This document shows positions 1 through 11,967 of a stretch of 64,000 nt of DNA, in pieces. The notes beneath the pieces are model-generated. The model saw nothing but the letters and a program-made list of their open reading frames with translations. It ran no database searches and was not told the origin of the DNA. The DNA is from Leucobacter tenebrionis. GTDB taxonomy: Bacteria > Actinomycetota > Actinomycetes > Actinomycetales > Microbacteriaceae. The translations under genes were made by a program, and so were the position numbers. Position 1 is the stretch's first letter. Every line of letters begins with the position of its first letter. The DNA lies in the NCBI RefSeq assembly GCF_019884725.1, contig NZ_CP082322.1, forward strand, positions 1,054,001 to 1,118,000, written 5' to 3'.

Positions 1-2813
<2,813 letters not shown>

Positions 2814-2856
2814 AATATTCTCCTTGAGAATCTGAAAAATCTACGTCTGGTGCGGC

Positions 2857-5800
2857 TTAGATCTCGTCGACGGACGAGGTCTCGAAGCGGCTGGACAGAT
2901 TGATTCCGAGCTCCTCCGCGGTGCGGTGGGCCTCGTCATCGTTGTCGCGCAGGTTGACGGCGTTGCCGTCCGCGCCCAGCACCTCGACGTTCAGGCAGAG
3001 CGACTGCATCTCCTTCATCAGCACTCGGAACGACTCGGGCACACCCGGCTCGGGGATGTTCTCGCCGCGGACGATCGCCTCGTACACCTTGACGCGGCCG
3101 AGGATGTCGTCGGACTTGACCGTGAGCAGCTCCTGCAGCGCGTATGCGGCGCCGTAGGCCTCGAGCGCCCACACCTCCATCTCACCGAAGCGCTGGCCGC
3201 CGAACTGGGCCTTACCGCCGAGCGGCTGCTGGGTGATCATCGAGTAGGGGCCCGTCGAGCGCGCGTGGATCTTGTCATCGACGAGGTGGTGCAGCTTCAG
3301 GATGTACATGTAGCCGACCGAGATCGGGTACGGGTAGGGCTCGCCCGAGCGGCCGTCGAACAGGCGGGTCTTGCCGCTGGAGTCGATGAGCCGCTCGCCG
3401 TCTCGCGTCACGAGCGTCGAGTCAAGTAGACCGGCGATCTCGGCCTCGGTCGCACCGTCGAACACCGGGGTCGCGACCTTGGTGTTCGGCGCCGCCTCGA
3501 GGGCCTCCTTCGAGAGCTTCGCAGCCCACTCCGGGTTGCCCTCGACCTTCCAGCCCTGCTTCGCGATCCACCCGAGGTGGATCTCGAGCACCTGGCCGAA
3601 GTTCATTCGGCCCGGGATGCCGAGCGGGTTCAGGATCACGTCGACCGGGGTGCCGTCGGCGAGGAACGGCATGTCCTCGACGGGCAGGATCTTCGAGATG
3701 ACGCCCTTGTTGCCGTGACGGCCGGCGAGCTTGTCGCCCTCGGTGATCTTGCGCTTCTGGGCGATGTAGACGACCACGCGCTGGTTGACGCCCGAGCCGA
3801 GCTCGTCGTCGTTATCGTTCTCGGCGTCGAACACCTTGACCGCGGTGACCGTGCCCGAGACGCCGTGCGGCACCTTGAGCGAGGTGTCGCGCACCTCGCG
3901 GCTCTTCTCGTTGAAGATCGCGCGGAGCAGGCGCTCCTCGGCGCTCAGCTCGGTCTCGCCCTTCGGCGTGACCTTGCCGACGAGGATGTCGCCCTGCTTG
4001 ACCTCGGCGCCGATGCGGATGATGCCGCGCTCGTCGAGATCCTTCAGCGCCTCCATGCTGGCGTTGGGGAGATCGCGGGTGATCTCCTCCTTGCCGAGCT
4101 TGGTGTCGCGGGCGTCGATGTCGTACTCCTCGATGTGGATCGAGGAGAGGGTGTCGTCCTTCACCAGGTTCTGGCTGAGGATGATCGCGTCCTCGAAGTT
4201 GTGGCCCTCCCACGACATGAACGCGACGAGCAGGTTGCGGCCGAGCGCGAGCTCGCCGTTCTCCGTGGCGGGGCCGTCTGCGATGACCTCGCCGGCCTCG
4301 ATGCGCTCGCCGGCCTTCACGATGACGCGGTGGTTGTAGTTCGTGCCCTGGTTCGAGCGGTCGAACTTGCGCATGAAGTAGGTCTTCGACCCGCCGTCGT
4401 CGTGCTGCACGGTCACGAAGTCGGCCGACACCTCCTCGATGACGCCGGACTTCTGGGCGGTGATCACGTCACCCGCGTCGATCGCCGCGTAGCCCTCCAT
4501 ACCGGTGCCGACCACGGGCGACTCGCTGCGCACGAGCGGCACGGCCTGACGCTGCATGTTCGCACCCATGAGGGCGCGGTTCGCGTCGTCGTGCTCGAGG
4601 AACGGGATGAGGGACGTGGCCACGGACACCATCTGGCGGGGCGAGACGTCCATGTACTGCACGCGATCGGAGTCGACCAGCACGACCTCGGAGCCGCGGG
4701 GGCGCGCGAGCACCTGCTGCTCGGCGAAGCGGCCGTCCTCGGTGAGCGGGGCGCCGGCCTGGGCGATGAGGTACTCGTCCTCCTCGTGCGCGGTCAGGTA
4801 GTCGACCTGGTCGGTGACCTTGCCGTCGACGATGCGGCGGTAGGGGGTCTCGATGAAGCCGAAGGCGTTGATGCGAGCGAAGGTCGCGAGCGCGCCGATC
4901 AGGCCGATGTTCGGGCCCTCAGGGGTCTCGATCGGGCACATGCGGCCGTAGTGCGAGGGGTGCACGTCTCGCACCTCGACGCCGGCGCGGTCGCGGCTCA
5001 GGCCGCCCGGGCCGAGCGCCGAGAGACGGCGCTTGTTGGTCAGGCCCGCGAGCGGGTTGTTCTGATCCATGAACTGCGACAGCTGCGAGGTGCCGAAGAA
5101 CTCCTTGATCGCCGCCAGCACGGGGCGGGTGTTGATCAGGGTGTTCGGGGTGATCGCCTCGATGTCCTGCGTGGTCATGCGCTCGCGCACCACGCGCTCC
5201 ATACGGCTGAGGCCGGTGCGCACCTGGTTCTGGATGAGCTCGCCCACGGCGCGGATGCGGCGGTTGCCGAAGTGGTCGATGTCGTCGGTGTCGAGGCGGA
5301 CGTCGATATCCTTGCCGTCGCGCACGCCGGGGAGCGTCTCGGTGCCCGCGTGGAGGCCGACGAGGTACTTGATGGTCGCGACGATGTCCTCGAGCGACAG
5401 CACCGAGTCGGTGATGGGGGCGTCGACGCCGAGCTTCCGATTGATCTTGTACCGGCCGACCTTGGCGAGGTCGTAGCGCTTCGGGTTGAAGTAGCTGTTG
5501 TCGAGCAGGGCCTTGGCGGCCTCGATGGCCACCTGCTCGCCCGGACGCTGCTTGCGGTAGATGTCCTTGAGCGCCTCCTCCTGGGTGAGGATGCCGTCCT
5601 TCTCGAGGGTGAGCGCGATCGACTCGTAGCCGGCGAACTCCTCGAGGATCTCCTCGCTGGTCATGCCGAGTGCCTTGAGGAACACGGTGACCGACTGCTT
5701 GCGCTTGCGGTCGATGCGCACGCCGACCTGGTCGCGCTTGTCGACCTCGAACTCGAGCCACGCGCCGCGGCTCGGGATCACGCGGGCGGTGAAGACGTCC

Positions 5801-6354
5801 TTATCGCTGGTCTTCTCCTGTGCGCGCTCGAAGTACACGCCGGGGCTGCGCACGAGCTGCGAGACGATGACGCGCTCGGTGCCGTTGATGATGAAGGTGC
5901 CCTTGTCGGTCATGATGGGGAAATCGCCCATGTAGACCGTCTGGCTCTTCAGCACCTGGGTCTCGGTGTTGTAGAACGCCGCCTCGACGTAGAGCGGAGC
6001 GGCGTAGGTCTTACCGCGCTCCTTGCACTCCTCGATGGTGAACTTCTGCTCGTCGAGGATCGGGTTCTCGAACGAGAGCTGCATGGTGCCCGCGTTGTCC
6101 TCGATCGGGGAGATCTCGTCGAAGATCTCCTCGAGGCCGCTCTTCAGCGCGATGTCATCGCGCCCCTCGGCCTGTGCCTCTTTGACGCGCTCCTTCCACG
6201 CGTCGTTGCCGACGAGCCAGTCGAAGCTCTCGAGCTGCAGTGCCAGCAGGTTGGGCACCGACAGCGTGTCGGAAATCTTGGCGAAGGAGAGTCGCGAGTG
6301 GTTGCGACCGTTCTTCGGTTGGGTGGTTGACGATGCGTTGCGCGCAGCAGCCAA
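2857..6354 (-). CDS. rpoB: RNA polymerase beta subunit
   Basis: Beta subunit of RNA polymerase, 1165 residues, full length for an actinobacterium. The start is TTG at 6352-6354: GGAGG lies 8 nt upstream and the protein begins [16 protein letters not shown]. An ATG further upstream at 6435 is in frame but adds an unconserved, basic extension. The rifampicin-binding region is clear ([19 protein letters not shown], then [18 protein letters not shown]). Within it, the position equal to E. coli His526 is Asn (codon AAC at 5035-5037, residue 440); the Asp516 and Ser531 equivalents are unchanged. rpoC follows after 43 nt. The sequence is otherwise typical and conserved. Confidence 0.98.
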   Translation of the reverse strand: MAAARNASSTTQPKNGRNHSRLSFAKISDTLSVPNLLALQLESFDWLVGNDAWKERVKEAQAEGRDDIALKSGLEEIFDEISPIEDNAGTMQLSFENPILDEQKFTIEECKERGKTYAAPLYVEAAFYNTETQVLKSQTVYMGDFPIMTDKGTFIINGTERVIVSQLVRSPGVYFERAQEKTSDKDVFTARVIPSRGAWLEFEVDKRDQVGVRIDRKRKQSVTVFLKALGMTSEEILEEFAGYESIALTLEKDGILTQEEALKDIYRKQRPGEQVAIEAAKALLDNSYFNPKRYDLAKVGRYKINRKLGVDAPITDSVLSLEDIVATIKYLVGLHAGTETLPGVRDGKDIDVRLDTDDIDHFGNRRIRAVGELIQNQVRTGLSRMERVVRERMTTQDIEAITPNTLINTRPVLAAIKEFFGTSQLSQFMDQNNPLAGLTNKRRLSALGPGGLSRDRAGVEVRDVHPSHYGRMCPIETPEGPNIGLIGALATFARINAFGFIETPYRRIVDGKVTDQVDYLTAHEEDEYLIAQAGAPLTEDGRFAEQQVLARPRGSEVVLVDSDRVQYMDVSPRQMVSVATSLIPFLEHDDANRALMGANMQRQAVPLVRSESPVVGTGMEGYAAIDAGDVITAQKSGVIEEVSADFVTVQHDDGGSKTYFMRKFDRSNQGTNYNHRVIVKAGERIEAGEVIADGPATENGELALGRNLLVAFMSWEGHNFEDAIILSQNLVKDDTLSSIHIEEYDIDARDTKLGKEEITRDLPNASMEALKDLDERGIIRIGAEVKQGDILVGKVTPKGETELSAEERLLRAIFNEKSREVRDTSLKVPHGVSGTVTAVKVFDAENDNDDELGSGVNQRVVVYIAQKRKITEGDKLAGRHGNKGVISKILPVEDMPFLADGTPVDVILNPLGIPGRMNFGQVLEIHLGWIAKQGWKVEGNPEWAAKLSKEALEAAPNTKVATPVFDGATEAEIAGLLDSTLVTRDGERLIDSSGKTRLFDGRSGEPYPYPISVGYMYILKLHHLVDDKIHARSTGPYSMITQQPLGGKAQFGGQRFGEMEVWALEAYGAAYALQELLTVKSDDILGRVKVYEAIVRGENIPEPGVPESFRVLMKEMQSLCLNVEVLGADGNAVNLRDNDDEAHRTAEELGINLSSRFETSSVDEI

Positions 6355-6510
6355 GGAAACTACCTCCGTGGGCCCCGTCGGGCCGGTTGACCTGGTCTTG
6401 CGAGAGATGCATCGGATCACGCGAGCGAGGCTCATCTGCGCTTTCGCGCCAGCTCCCGGGGCCTACCGATATATGAAGGCACACTGGTGTCCGTAGTGCA
6501 ACTATCGACT

Positions 6511-6526
6511 GTAACACCATTGTTAC
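6511..6526. promoter_or_regulatory. Operator-like palindrome GTAACA-N4-TGTTAC upstream of rpoB
   Basis: A perfect 6+6 bp palindrome with a 4-bp spacer, about 160 nt upstream of the rpoB start codon, in the AT-rich part of the leader. It looks like a dimeric repressor or activator site. The GTAAC half-site resembles half-sites reported for actinobacterial MtrA, but MtrA sites are usually direct repeats, so the regulator is left open. Confidence 0.4.
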
Positions 6527-6653
6527 CGTCTGTCCACTGCATTCGCGGAACTCTCCTCGCGGAGTCCAGGTCCCTCCCAGCATATTGCTCGCCGCGCCGG
6601 ACGCAAATCGGCGCCGGGCCGATCGACCGCGGCAAGCACCCCTGATCCGCAAA

Positions 6654-6717
6654 GCACCGATCGACGCTTTTGCACCTCGCCGAGCGCTCTACGGGGTGCG
6701 CGAGCGTCGATCGGTGC
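6654..6717. repeat. 15-bp inverted repeat between rpoB and PAP2 gene
   Basis: Arms 6654-6668 (GCACCGATCGACGCT) and 6703-6717 are perfect reverse complements; a smaller GCACC/GGTGC pair nests inside (6672-6676 and 6695-6699). It lies between divergent genes and has no T tract, so it is not an ordinary terminator. It belongs to the intergenic inverted-repeat class described in the findings. Confidence 0.85.
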
Positions 6718-6770
6718 GGAATGGAGCATGCGAGCAGCGGCCGCTCCGGGATGCTCGCAGGAGGCCGGGC

Positions 6771-6776
6771 TAGCGT
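6771..6776 (+). promoter_or_regulatory. -10 element TAGCGT, leaderless
   Basis: TAGCGT ends 7 nt before the ATG at 6784, which places the transcription start at or next to the start codon. No ribosome binding site is present. Confidence 0.6.
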
Positions 6777-6783
6777 GGATCGC

Positions 6784-7452
6784 ATGTCCGCCTCCCCCAG
6801 CGCCGCCTCGCTCACTCGCACCGCGACCCCGTGGGCGTTCGCGGGCCTCGTGCTCATCGCGGCGCTGGGAGCGTACCTGCGGTTCGTGCACTCCGGCCCG
6901 TTCGGCGTCGACGAGTGGTGGCACGGCGTCGCCGGAGCGGCCCGCGGATCGGCGGCCTACGCGGTCGCGGTGTTCATGGCCGAGGCGGGAAGTGGGATCG
7001 GCGCCGCCGCGTGCACGGCGATCGCGGCGGCGCTGCTGCTCGCGCTCCGCCGCCCTCGCGACGCGGCCTCCGTCGCGACCGCGATGGTGATCGGCATCGC
7101 TGCATCCGAGACCCTGAAGGCGCTCGTACTGCGTCCGCGCCCGTGGGATCCGCTCTTCCACGCCTCCGGCAGTTCGTATCCCTCCGGGCACTCGATGGGG
7201 GCGGCCGCACTGGCGTGCTCGCTCGCGCTGGTGGCGGCGCAGACCGAGTCCCTCGACGAACGGGTGAGACGACTGATGTGGATCCTGGCCGCTTCGTGGG
7301 TTCTGGTGATGATGTGGAGCCGCGCGGCACTGCACGTGCACTGGCTCAGCGACACCCTCGCGGGCGCGCTGCTCGGGATCTGCGCGGCCGTGCTCGGCCG
7401 GCGGATGTGGGTTCGCCGACGGCCGAACGCCGATGTCGGAGGTGCGGCCTAG
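6784..7452 (+). CDS. PAP2-family membrane phosphatase
   Basis: 222-residue integral membrane protein of the PAP2 / haloperoxidase-like phosphatase superfamily, which dephosphorylates lipid phosphates such as undecaprenyl or phosphatidyl phosphates at the membrane. The three-part active site is visible: KALVLRPRPWDP (KxxxxxxRP), YPSGHSMGA (PSGH), and SRAALHVHWLSDTLAG (SRxxxxxHxxxD). About five or six hydrophobic segments surround it. The ATG at 6784 is chosen over an in-frame upstream start because the -10 hexamer ends 7 nt before it and the upstream extension is not protein-like. The physiological substrate cannot be told from sequence. It is followed after 10 nt by the glutaredoxin gene, which has its own promoter. 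Confidence 0.88.
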   Translation: MSASPSAASLTRTATPWAFAGLVLIAALGAYLRFVHSGPFGVDEWWHGVAGAARGSAAYAVAVFMAEAGSGIGAAACTAIAAALLLALRRPRDAASVATAMVIGIAASETLKALVLRPRPWDPLFHASGSSYPSGHSMGAAALACSLALVAAQTESLDERVRRLMWILAASWVLVMMWSRAALHVHWLSDTLAGALLGICAAVLGRRMWVRRRPNADVGGAA

Positions 7453-7455
7453 GCT
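7450..7455 (+). promoter_or_regulatory. -10 element TAGGCT, leaderless
   Basis: TAGGCT overlaps the TAG stop codon of the upstream PAP2 gene and ends 7 nt before the ATG at 7463. Its likely role is a leaderless start for the downstream small operon. Confidence 0.6.
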
Positions 7456-7462
7456 GGTGGTC

Positions 7463-7774
7463 ATGAGCGAGACCATCATCTTCGGGGCCGACTGGTGCGG
7501 TGATTGCCGCCGCGCCAAGCTGATCTTCGACCGGGCCGGCGCCCCCTACCGCTACGTCGATCTGGTGCAGGATCCCGCGGCCGCCGAGGTGGCCCACGAT
7601 ATCAGCGGTCGCACCAACATCCCCGTCATCGTCTACCCCGATCGCAGCCACCAGGTCGAGCCGTCGAACGCCGACATGCTGCAGAAGATCGCGGAGCTGG
7701 GGCTCGGCGGCGCGAGGGCCGAGGGAGCGACGCGGATCGAGGCCGACGGCTCCACGACCGAGACGGCGCCGTGA
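7463..7774 (+). CDS. Glutaredoxin / mycoredoxin-like protein
   Basis: 103-residue thioredoxin-fold protein with a redox-active CGDC motif (Cys12 and Cys15) right after the first beta strand, and the NIPVIVYPD cis-Pro segment. In mycothiol-producing actinobacteria such proteins (mycoredoxins) reduce mycothiol mixed disulfides; a mycothione reductase gene 6 kb away fits that setting, but the exact partner is inferred. Length is slightly above the usual 80-90 residues owing to a polar C-terminal tail. Leaderless start at ATG 7463. Its stop overlaps the next start by 4 bp (GTGA), so the two are translationally coupled. Confidence 0.82.
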   Translation: MSETIIFGADWCGDCRRAKLIFDRAGAPYRYVDLVQDPAAAEVAHDISGRTNIPVIVYPDRSHQVEPSNADMLQKIAELGLGGARAEGATRIEADGSTTETAP

Positions 7775-8646
7775 GGCTGCCCGCCCCCGTCACCCTCGGC
7801 TCCGGCCTCACCGCCGAGTTCGAGGAGGACCGGTGGGTGCCCGGCGCGATCCAGCTGCTCGTCGACGGCACGCCGCAATCCCACGTCAATCTGCGCGACC
7901 CGTCCGAGCTCTTCTTCGAGTACGTGCGCCGCATCGGTCACGTGATCGATCTGTTCCGCCCCGCCGGCGCGCCGATCTCGGCGCTGCACCTGGGCGGAGG
8001 CGCGTTCACGCTCCCGCGGTACGTGGAGGCGACGCGTCCGGGCAGCCGGCAGCAGATCATCGAGCTCGAGGGAGCGCTCGTCGATCTCGTGCGCGAAGCC
8101 GCTCCGCTGCCGCGCCGCGCGAGCATCCGCATCAGACGCGGCGATGCGCGCGAGGTTCTCGGCAGGCTACCCGAGGGCATGCGCGGCGCGATGGACCTCG
8201 TCGTCGTCGATATCTTCTCGGGCGACCGCACCCCCGCCCACGTCTCGAGTGCCGAGTTCTACGAGCTCATCAGGCCGCTCCTGGCTCCGGACGGCGTGGT
8301 CGTCGTGAACGTCACGGACGGGGCCGGTCAGGCCTTCACCCGGGGCCAGGTCGCGACACTCGCCTCGGTCTTCTCCACGGTCGCCGCGATCGCCGAACCG
8401 CAGGTGCTGAAGGGACGGCGCTTCGGCAACGTGGTGCTGCTCGCTTCCGGCGATCCGGCATCCGCAGACGGGGCGGCCGCCCCCGATCTCGAGTGGTTGC
8501 CCCGTCTGCTCGCGGGAGGCCCCCACCCCGCGCGCATGCTGGTCGACCGCGAACTGACCGAGTGGTTGCGGGGCGCGCGACCCGTCACCGACGCCGACGC
8601 GGCCCCGAGCCCGGAGCCGCCGCCCGAGGTGTTCGGCCGTGGCTGA
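7771..8646 (+). CDS. Spermidine-synthase-like SAM-binding protein
   Basis: 291-residue protein with a Rossmann-type methyltransferase / aminopropyltransferase fold: ALHLGGGAFTLPRYV (SAM-binding glycine loop), IELEGALVDLV (acidic strand end), and MDLVVVDIFSGDRTPAHV, the aspartate segment typical of spermidine synthase relatives. It belongs to the actinobacterial group usually annotated as spermidine synthase-like or fused MFS/spermidine synthase; the substrate is unknown and methyltransferase activity is equally possible. GTG start at 7771 overlaps the previous stop by 4 bp. It overlaps the next gene by 8 bp, giving a three-gene operon. Confidence 0.8.
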   Translation: MRLPAPVTLGSGLTAEFEEDRWVPGAIQLLVDGTPQSHVNLRDPSELFFEYVRRIGHVIDLFRPAGAPISALHLGGGAFTLPRYVEATRPGSRQQIIELEGALVDLVREAAPLPRRASIRIRRGDAREVLGRLPEGMRGAMDLVVVDIFSGDRTPAHVSSAEFYELIRPLLAPDGVVVVNVTDGAGQAFTRGQVATLASVFSTVAAIAEPQVLKGRRFGNVVLLASGDPASADGAAAPDLEWLPRLLAGGPHPARMLVDRELTEWLRGARPVTDADAAPSPEPPPEVFGRG

Positions 8647-9103
8647 GCTCGCGCGCGTGCGGGTGTGGGCCGAAGCGCTGATCCGGATGCACCTCGAGCC
8701 CCGTTTCGGCGCGGGCGCGTGGGGCTTCGACTTCGACCGCGCGAAGCGTCGAGCCGGCCTCTGCAACTACACCGAGCGCCGCATCACGGTGTCGCGCTAC
8801 CTCGCCGACAAGTTCGACGACGACGAGATCCACCAGGTGCTGCTGCACGAGGTGGCGCACGCGATGGCCGGCCCCGACGCCGGGCACGGCCCGGAGTGGA
8901 AGCGGATCGCGGCCGAGATCGGTTACGTCGGCGGGCGCACGCACGACGGCGAGATCGCGCACGAGAGAGCTCCGTGGGTGGGATCGTGCCCGGCGGGCCA
9001 CGAGCACTACCGCTTCAGGAAGCCGACCCGCGTCACCTCCTGCGGCAGATGCGCGCGGGGCTTCTCGCGCGCCCACGTCATCGCCTGGCAGCGGCGGGCC
9101 TGA
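8639..9103 (+). CDS. SprT-like zinc metalloprotease-domain protein
   Basis: 154-residue SprT-family protein. The HEVAH motif (His70, Glu71, His74) gives the zinc-binding and catalytic residues, and two cysteine pairs near the C-terminus (GSCPAGHEHY and TSCGRCARGF) form the zinc ribbon usual in this family. Eukaryotic Spartan relatives cleave DNA-protein crosslinks; bacterial function is not settled. GTG start at 8639 lies inside the end of the preceding gene, so expression is coupled. It converges with the gene on the opposite strand, whose stop is only 24 bp away. Confidence 0.85.
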   Translation: MAELARVRVWAEALIRMHLEPRFGAGAWGFDFDRAKRRAGLCNYTERRITVSRYLADKFDDDEIHQVLLHEVAHAMAGPDAGHGPEWKRIAAEIGYVGGRTHDGEIAHERAPWVGSCPAGHEHYRFRKPTRVTSCGRCARGFSRAHVIAWQRRA

Positions 9104-9127
9104 TCCCGAGCCGCGTTCTCGCCCGCC

Positions 9128-9703
9128 CTAGCACCCCACGGCGGCGAGCGCGTCGCGCAGCAAGCGTCCGCGGCCGTCGGGCAGCTCGTCGAGGGTGTCG
9201 GGCGAAAGCGCCTCCGCCGGCGACATCCAGCTCACCTCGAGCGCGTCCTGCCTGGGATTGCAGGTGCCCGTGACCGGCACCACGTAGACCAGCGAGACCG
9301 CGTGCTGACGCTCGTCGACGTAGGGCGATATGCCGGGCATCGGAAAATACTCCGCCACCTGCAGCGGTACGAGCGTCGCCGGCATCTGCGGGAAGGCCAT
9401 CGGGCCGAGATCGTTCTCGAGATGCCGGAAGAGCGCCTCGCGCAGCGTCTCCCCGAAACGCACCCGTCCCGAGACGAGCGAGCGCGTGATCACACCCTCG
9501 GGTGTACTGCGCAGCAGCAGCCCGACCTCGACGATGCTGCCGAGGCCGTCGAGCCGCACCGGCACGGCCTCCACGTAGACGACCGGCAGTCGGCCTCGGA
9601 CGAATCGCAGTTCGTCGTCGCTCAGCCAGCCGGGGTTGCCGGCCGGCGCCGGGCGATCCTCCGGCCCCTCCGGTTCGGGCAGCTCCGCGGTGTCGATGCT
9701 CAT
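9128..9703 (-). CDS. NUDIX-fold protein of the DUF4916 type
   Basis: 191-residue protein matching the actinobacterial DUF4916/NUDIX group. The Nudix box is present but degenerate: RFGETLREALFRHLENDLG has RHLEND where active hydrolases have REVxEE, so catalytic competence is doubtful. Start is placed at ATG 9701-9703 (MSIDTAELPEPEG); an in-frame upstream extension to 9763 is arginine-rich and not protein-like. It may use a weak leaderless promoter (AAGAAT 6 nt before ATG). It diverges from the nitrilase gene. Confidence 0.75.
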   Translation of the reverse strand: MSIDTAELPEPEGPEDRPAPAGNPGWLSDDELRFVRGRLPVVYVEAVPVRLDGLGSIVEVGLLLRSTPEGVITRSLVSGRVRFGETLREALFRHLENDLGPMAFPQMPATLVPLQVAEYFPMPGISPYVDERQHAVSLVYVVPVTGTCNPRQDALEVSWMSPAEALSPDTLDELPDGRGRLLRDALAAVGC

Positions 9704-9767
9704 GGTGCCATTCTTGCACCGCCGCACGGCGGCGACGCGTTCCCTGCCCGGCGAGCGGCGCACTCGT

Positions 9768-9773
9768 TAGGCT
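9768..9773 (+). promoter_or_regulatory. -10 element TAGGCT, leaderless
   Basis: TAGGCT ends 6 nt before the ATG at 9780; no ribosome binding site is present. Confidence 0.6.
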
Positions 9774-9779
9774 GGGGGC

Positions 9780-10655
9780 ATGAACGCGACGAAGCCGACG
9801 ACCGCCAACCCGGATCCCGCCAGCGGCGTTCGCCGCATCGCCCTCGTGCAGATCGCGAGCCCCGACTCCGAGACCCCCCAAGCACGCATCGACCGCGTCG
9901 AGCAGCTGCTGCGCCAGTACGACGGCATCGACCTGTTCGTGCTGCCCGAGCTGTGGAGCGCCGGGTACTTCGCGTTCGACCGCTACGAGGAGCGCGCCGA
10001 GACGCTCGACGGCGCGACCGTGGCCATGTGCCGACGCGTCGCGCGCGACCTCGGCTCGGCGATCCACCTGGGGAGCATCGTCGAGCGCGGCGCCGACGGG
10101 GCCCTGCACAACACGGCGGTGCTCGTCGATGCGGAGGGGCGGATCGCGCAGACCTACCGCAAGATCCACGTGTTCGGCTATCAGTCGCTCGAATCGCAGC
10201 TGCTCAGGCCGGGGAGCTCGCTGAGCGTCGTGCCCGGACCCCTCGGCCGGACCGCGAGCACCACCTGCTACGACCTCCGCTTCCCCGGGCTGTGGCAGGA
10301 GCTCAGCGCGCGCGGCGCCGAGACCGTCGTGGTGCCCGCGGCTTGGCCCGCGGCACGCCGCGAGCACTGGCGCCTGCTGACGCAGGCGCGCGCGGTCGAG
10401 CACCAGGTGTGGGTGCTGGCCTGCAACGCGTGCGGCACGCAGGGCGAGGACGAGCGGGCGGTGCCGCTCGGCGGCTTCAGCCGCGTCGTCGATCCCTCGG
10501 GCCGCGTCATTGCTGAGTGCGGCGACGGCGAGGAGGTGCTCGTGGTCGAGGTCAATACCGGCCGTGTCGCCGAGGTGCGCGAGGAGTTCCCTGTGATCGC
10601 CGACCGGCTGAGCACGGAGCAGTACGCGGCGCTCTCGGCCGATCCGCTCCCCTGA
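9780..10655 (+). CDS. Carbon-nitrogen hydrolase (nitrilase superfamily)
   Basis: 291-residue nitrilase-superfamily amidase. The catalytic triad is visible: Glu57 (FVLPELWS), Lys128 (YRKIHVFG) and Cys163 (STTCYDLRFP). Such enzymes hydrolyse small amides; the CYDLRFP context is closest to omega-amidase / NIT2-like proteins that act on alpha-keto amides or on deaminated thiols, but the substrate is not determined by sequence. Monocistronic: the gene on each side is on the other strand. Leaderless start. Confidence 0.85.
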   Translation: MNATKPTTANPDPASGVRRIALVQIASPDSETPQARIDRVEQLLRQYDGIDLFVLPELWSAGYFAFDRYEERAETLDGATVAMCRRVARDLGSAIHLGSIVERGADGALHNTAVLVDAEGRIAQTYRKIHVFGYQSLESQLLRPGSSLSVVPGPLGRTASTTCYDLRFPGLWQELSARGAETVVVPAAWPAARREHWRLLTQARAVEHQVWVLACNACGTQGEDERAVPLGGFSRVVDPSGRVIAECGDGEEVLVVEVNTGRVAEVREEFPVIADRLSTEQYAALSADPLP

Positions 10656-10684
10656 GGTCGCCCCCGGGCCGCGACCCCGAGCCC

Positions 10685-11935
10685 CTACTCGGGCAGCACG
10701 GTCACGTCGGGCCCGAGGATCTCCGAGGACGCCTCGACCTGCTGCTCGGCCGTCACCCCGAAGCTCGTCTGCTGCAGCAGCTCGCCCGAGGCCGAGAGCG
10801 GGGTGATCGACAGGCCGTGCCGCGCCATGAGGTCGCCCGCCGCCTCCTGCTCCGGCGTCCACTCGTAGTGCATGTAGGTGAGGATCGCCGTGGGGTTCTC
10901 CACGTGCACCGCGCCGGCGTCGTCGCGCACGAGGTCGAAGCCGGCGATCGCACCGGTGCGCTGCGCGAGCTCGAGCTGGGTGCTGAGCATGTTGCCGATG
11001 GAGTACCAGACGAGGGTGCGACCGCCGTCTGCCCGGTCGAGCCAGGTGACCGGCTGCAGCACGTGCGGGCCGGTGCCCACGACCACATCGGCTCCGAGGT
11101 CGGCCACGCGCTGGGCGAACGCCGTCTGAGCCTCGTTCACCTCGTGCGAGTCCTCCGTGCCCCAGTGCGCGGAGACGATCACGGTGTCGGCCTGATCCCG
11201 AGCCTCGGCCATCAGCTCGGCGACGAGCGCGTCGTCCCCCATCATGTTCAGCGAGACGCCGTCGATCGGAGCGTTCGAGTACTCGGCGAACGAGACGAGC
11301 GCGATGCGCACCCCGTCCTGCTCGAAGACCTGCACCGCTCGCTGCTCCTCCGCGCTGCGATTGGCCCCGCTCACCGCGGAGGGCGTGAGCCCGTCCCACA
11401 CCGCGCGGGTCGCCGCGATGCCCTCCGCGCCCTTGTCGGCGGCGTGGTTGTTGGCCAGGTTGACGAGGTCGCAGCCGACCGCGTCGTGCAGATCGCGCGC
11501 GAACTCCGTCGGCGCGTTGAAGGTCGGGTACCCGCTGATGCCGAAGTCGGCTCCCGCGCTCGGCACCTCCTGGTTGCAGAACGTCGCGTCTGCCGCATCC
11601 AGCTGCGCGCGGATGCCCTCGAAGAACTGACCGTAGTCCCACCCGCCGTCGGGCAGCTGCGCGTTCGCGTTCACGGAGTCGTGCGGCAGCATGTCGCCCA
11701 TGGCGATGACGTGGATCGGATCGGCCTCGGCCGGCGCGTCCGTTCCCGGGTCGGGCTCCGGCTGCTCGGGGGCCGGGTCGGGGGCCGCTGTCGGTGCGGG
11801 ATCCGGATCCGATCCGCCCCACCACAGCGCCGCCGCCGTGCCGCCGCCCAGCAGCACGAGTGCCGCGACGACGATCGTGATGGTAAGCCTGGTACGCCGG
11901 GACGGGCCGGAGCGGGCGGGGTTCTCCTGCGTCAT
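10685..11935 (-). CDS. CapA-family (PgsA-like) membrane-anchored protein
   Basis: 416-residue protein of the CapA/PgsA family, a calcineurin-like metallophosphatase fold named after poly-gamma-glutamate capsule proteins. One N-terminal membrane helix (about residues 15-37) is followed by a Pro/Asp/Glu-rich linker and the catalytic domain with IAMGDMLPHD, NLANNHAADKG and GTGPHVLQP metal-ligand motifs. It is predicted to sit outside the membrane. No pgsB/pgsC homologue lies nearby, so capsule synthesis should not be assumed. ATG at 11935 has TAGGGT 6 nt upstream. It diverges from the vanY-like gene with only 32 bp between start codons. Confidence 0.82.
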   Translation of the reverse strand: MTQENPARSGPSRRTRLTITIVVAALVLLGGGTAAALWWGGSDPDPAPTAAPDPAPEQPEPDPGTDAPAEADPIHVIAMGDMLPHDSVNANAQLPDGGWDYGQFFEGIRAQLDAADATFCNQEVPSAGADFGISGYPTFNAPTEFARDLHDAVGCDLVNLANNHAADKGAEGIAATRAVWDGLTPSAVSGANRSAEEQRAVQVFEQDGVRIALVSFAEYSNAPIDGVSLNMMGDDALVAELMAEARDQADTVIVSAHWGTEDSHEVNEAQTAFAQRVADLGADVVVGTGPHVLQPVTWLDRADGGRTLVWYSIGNMLSTQLELAQRTGAIAGFDLVRDDAGAVHVENPTAILTYMHYEWTPEQEAAGDLMARHGLSITPLSASGELLQQTSFGVTAEQQVEASSEILGPDVTVLPE

Positions 11936-11941
11936 GATCCC

Positions 11942-11947
11942 ACCCTA
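11942..11947 (-). promoter_or_regulatory. -10 element TAGGGT for the CapA gene, leaderless
   Basis: Complement of ACCCTA; ends 6 nt before the ATG at 11935. It is arranged back to back with the vanY promoter 8 bp away, so the two polymerases must compete for overlapping DNA. Confidence 0.6.
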
Positions 11948-11955
11948 TGCGCGAT

Positions 11956-11961
11956 TAGGCT
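11956..11961 (+). promoter_or_regulatory. -10 element TAGGCT for vanY-like gene, leaderless
   Basis: TAGGCT ends 6 nt before the ATG at 11968. Confidence 0.6.
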
Positions 11962-11967
11962 GAGGGC

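Larger units (their letters stand above)
6355..6783. other. Divergent intergenic region between rpoB and the PAP2 gene
   Basis: 429 bases without a convincing gene. This must hold the rpoBC promoter and a leader of uncertain length. It is visibly more AT-rich between about 6460 and 6530 than around it. It contains the palindrome GTAACA-N4-TGTTAC at 6511-6526, a 15-bp inverted repeat at 6654-6717, and the PAP2 leaderless promoter at 6771-6776. Reading frames crossing it are shadows. I could not fix the rpoB -35/-10 pair by eye. Confidence 0.7.

Noticed and set aside
3577..6330. 917-residue frame antisense to rpoB
   Set aside because: Same artefact; no recognisable domain and complete overlap with rpoB.
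10685..11935. Poly-gamma-glutamate capsule locus
   Set aside because: Only the CapA-like gene is present; pgsB and pgsC are missing.
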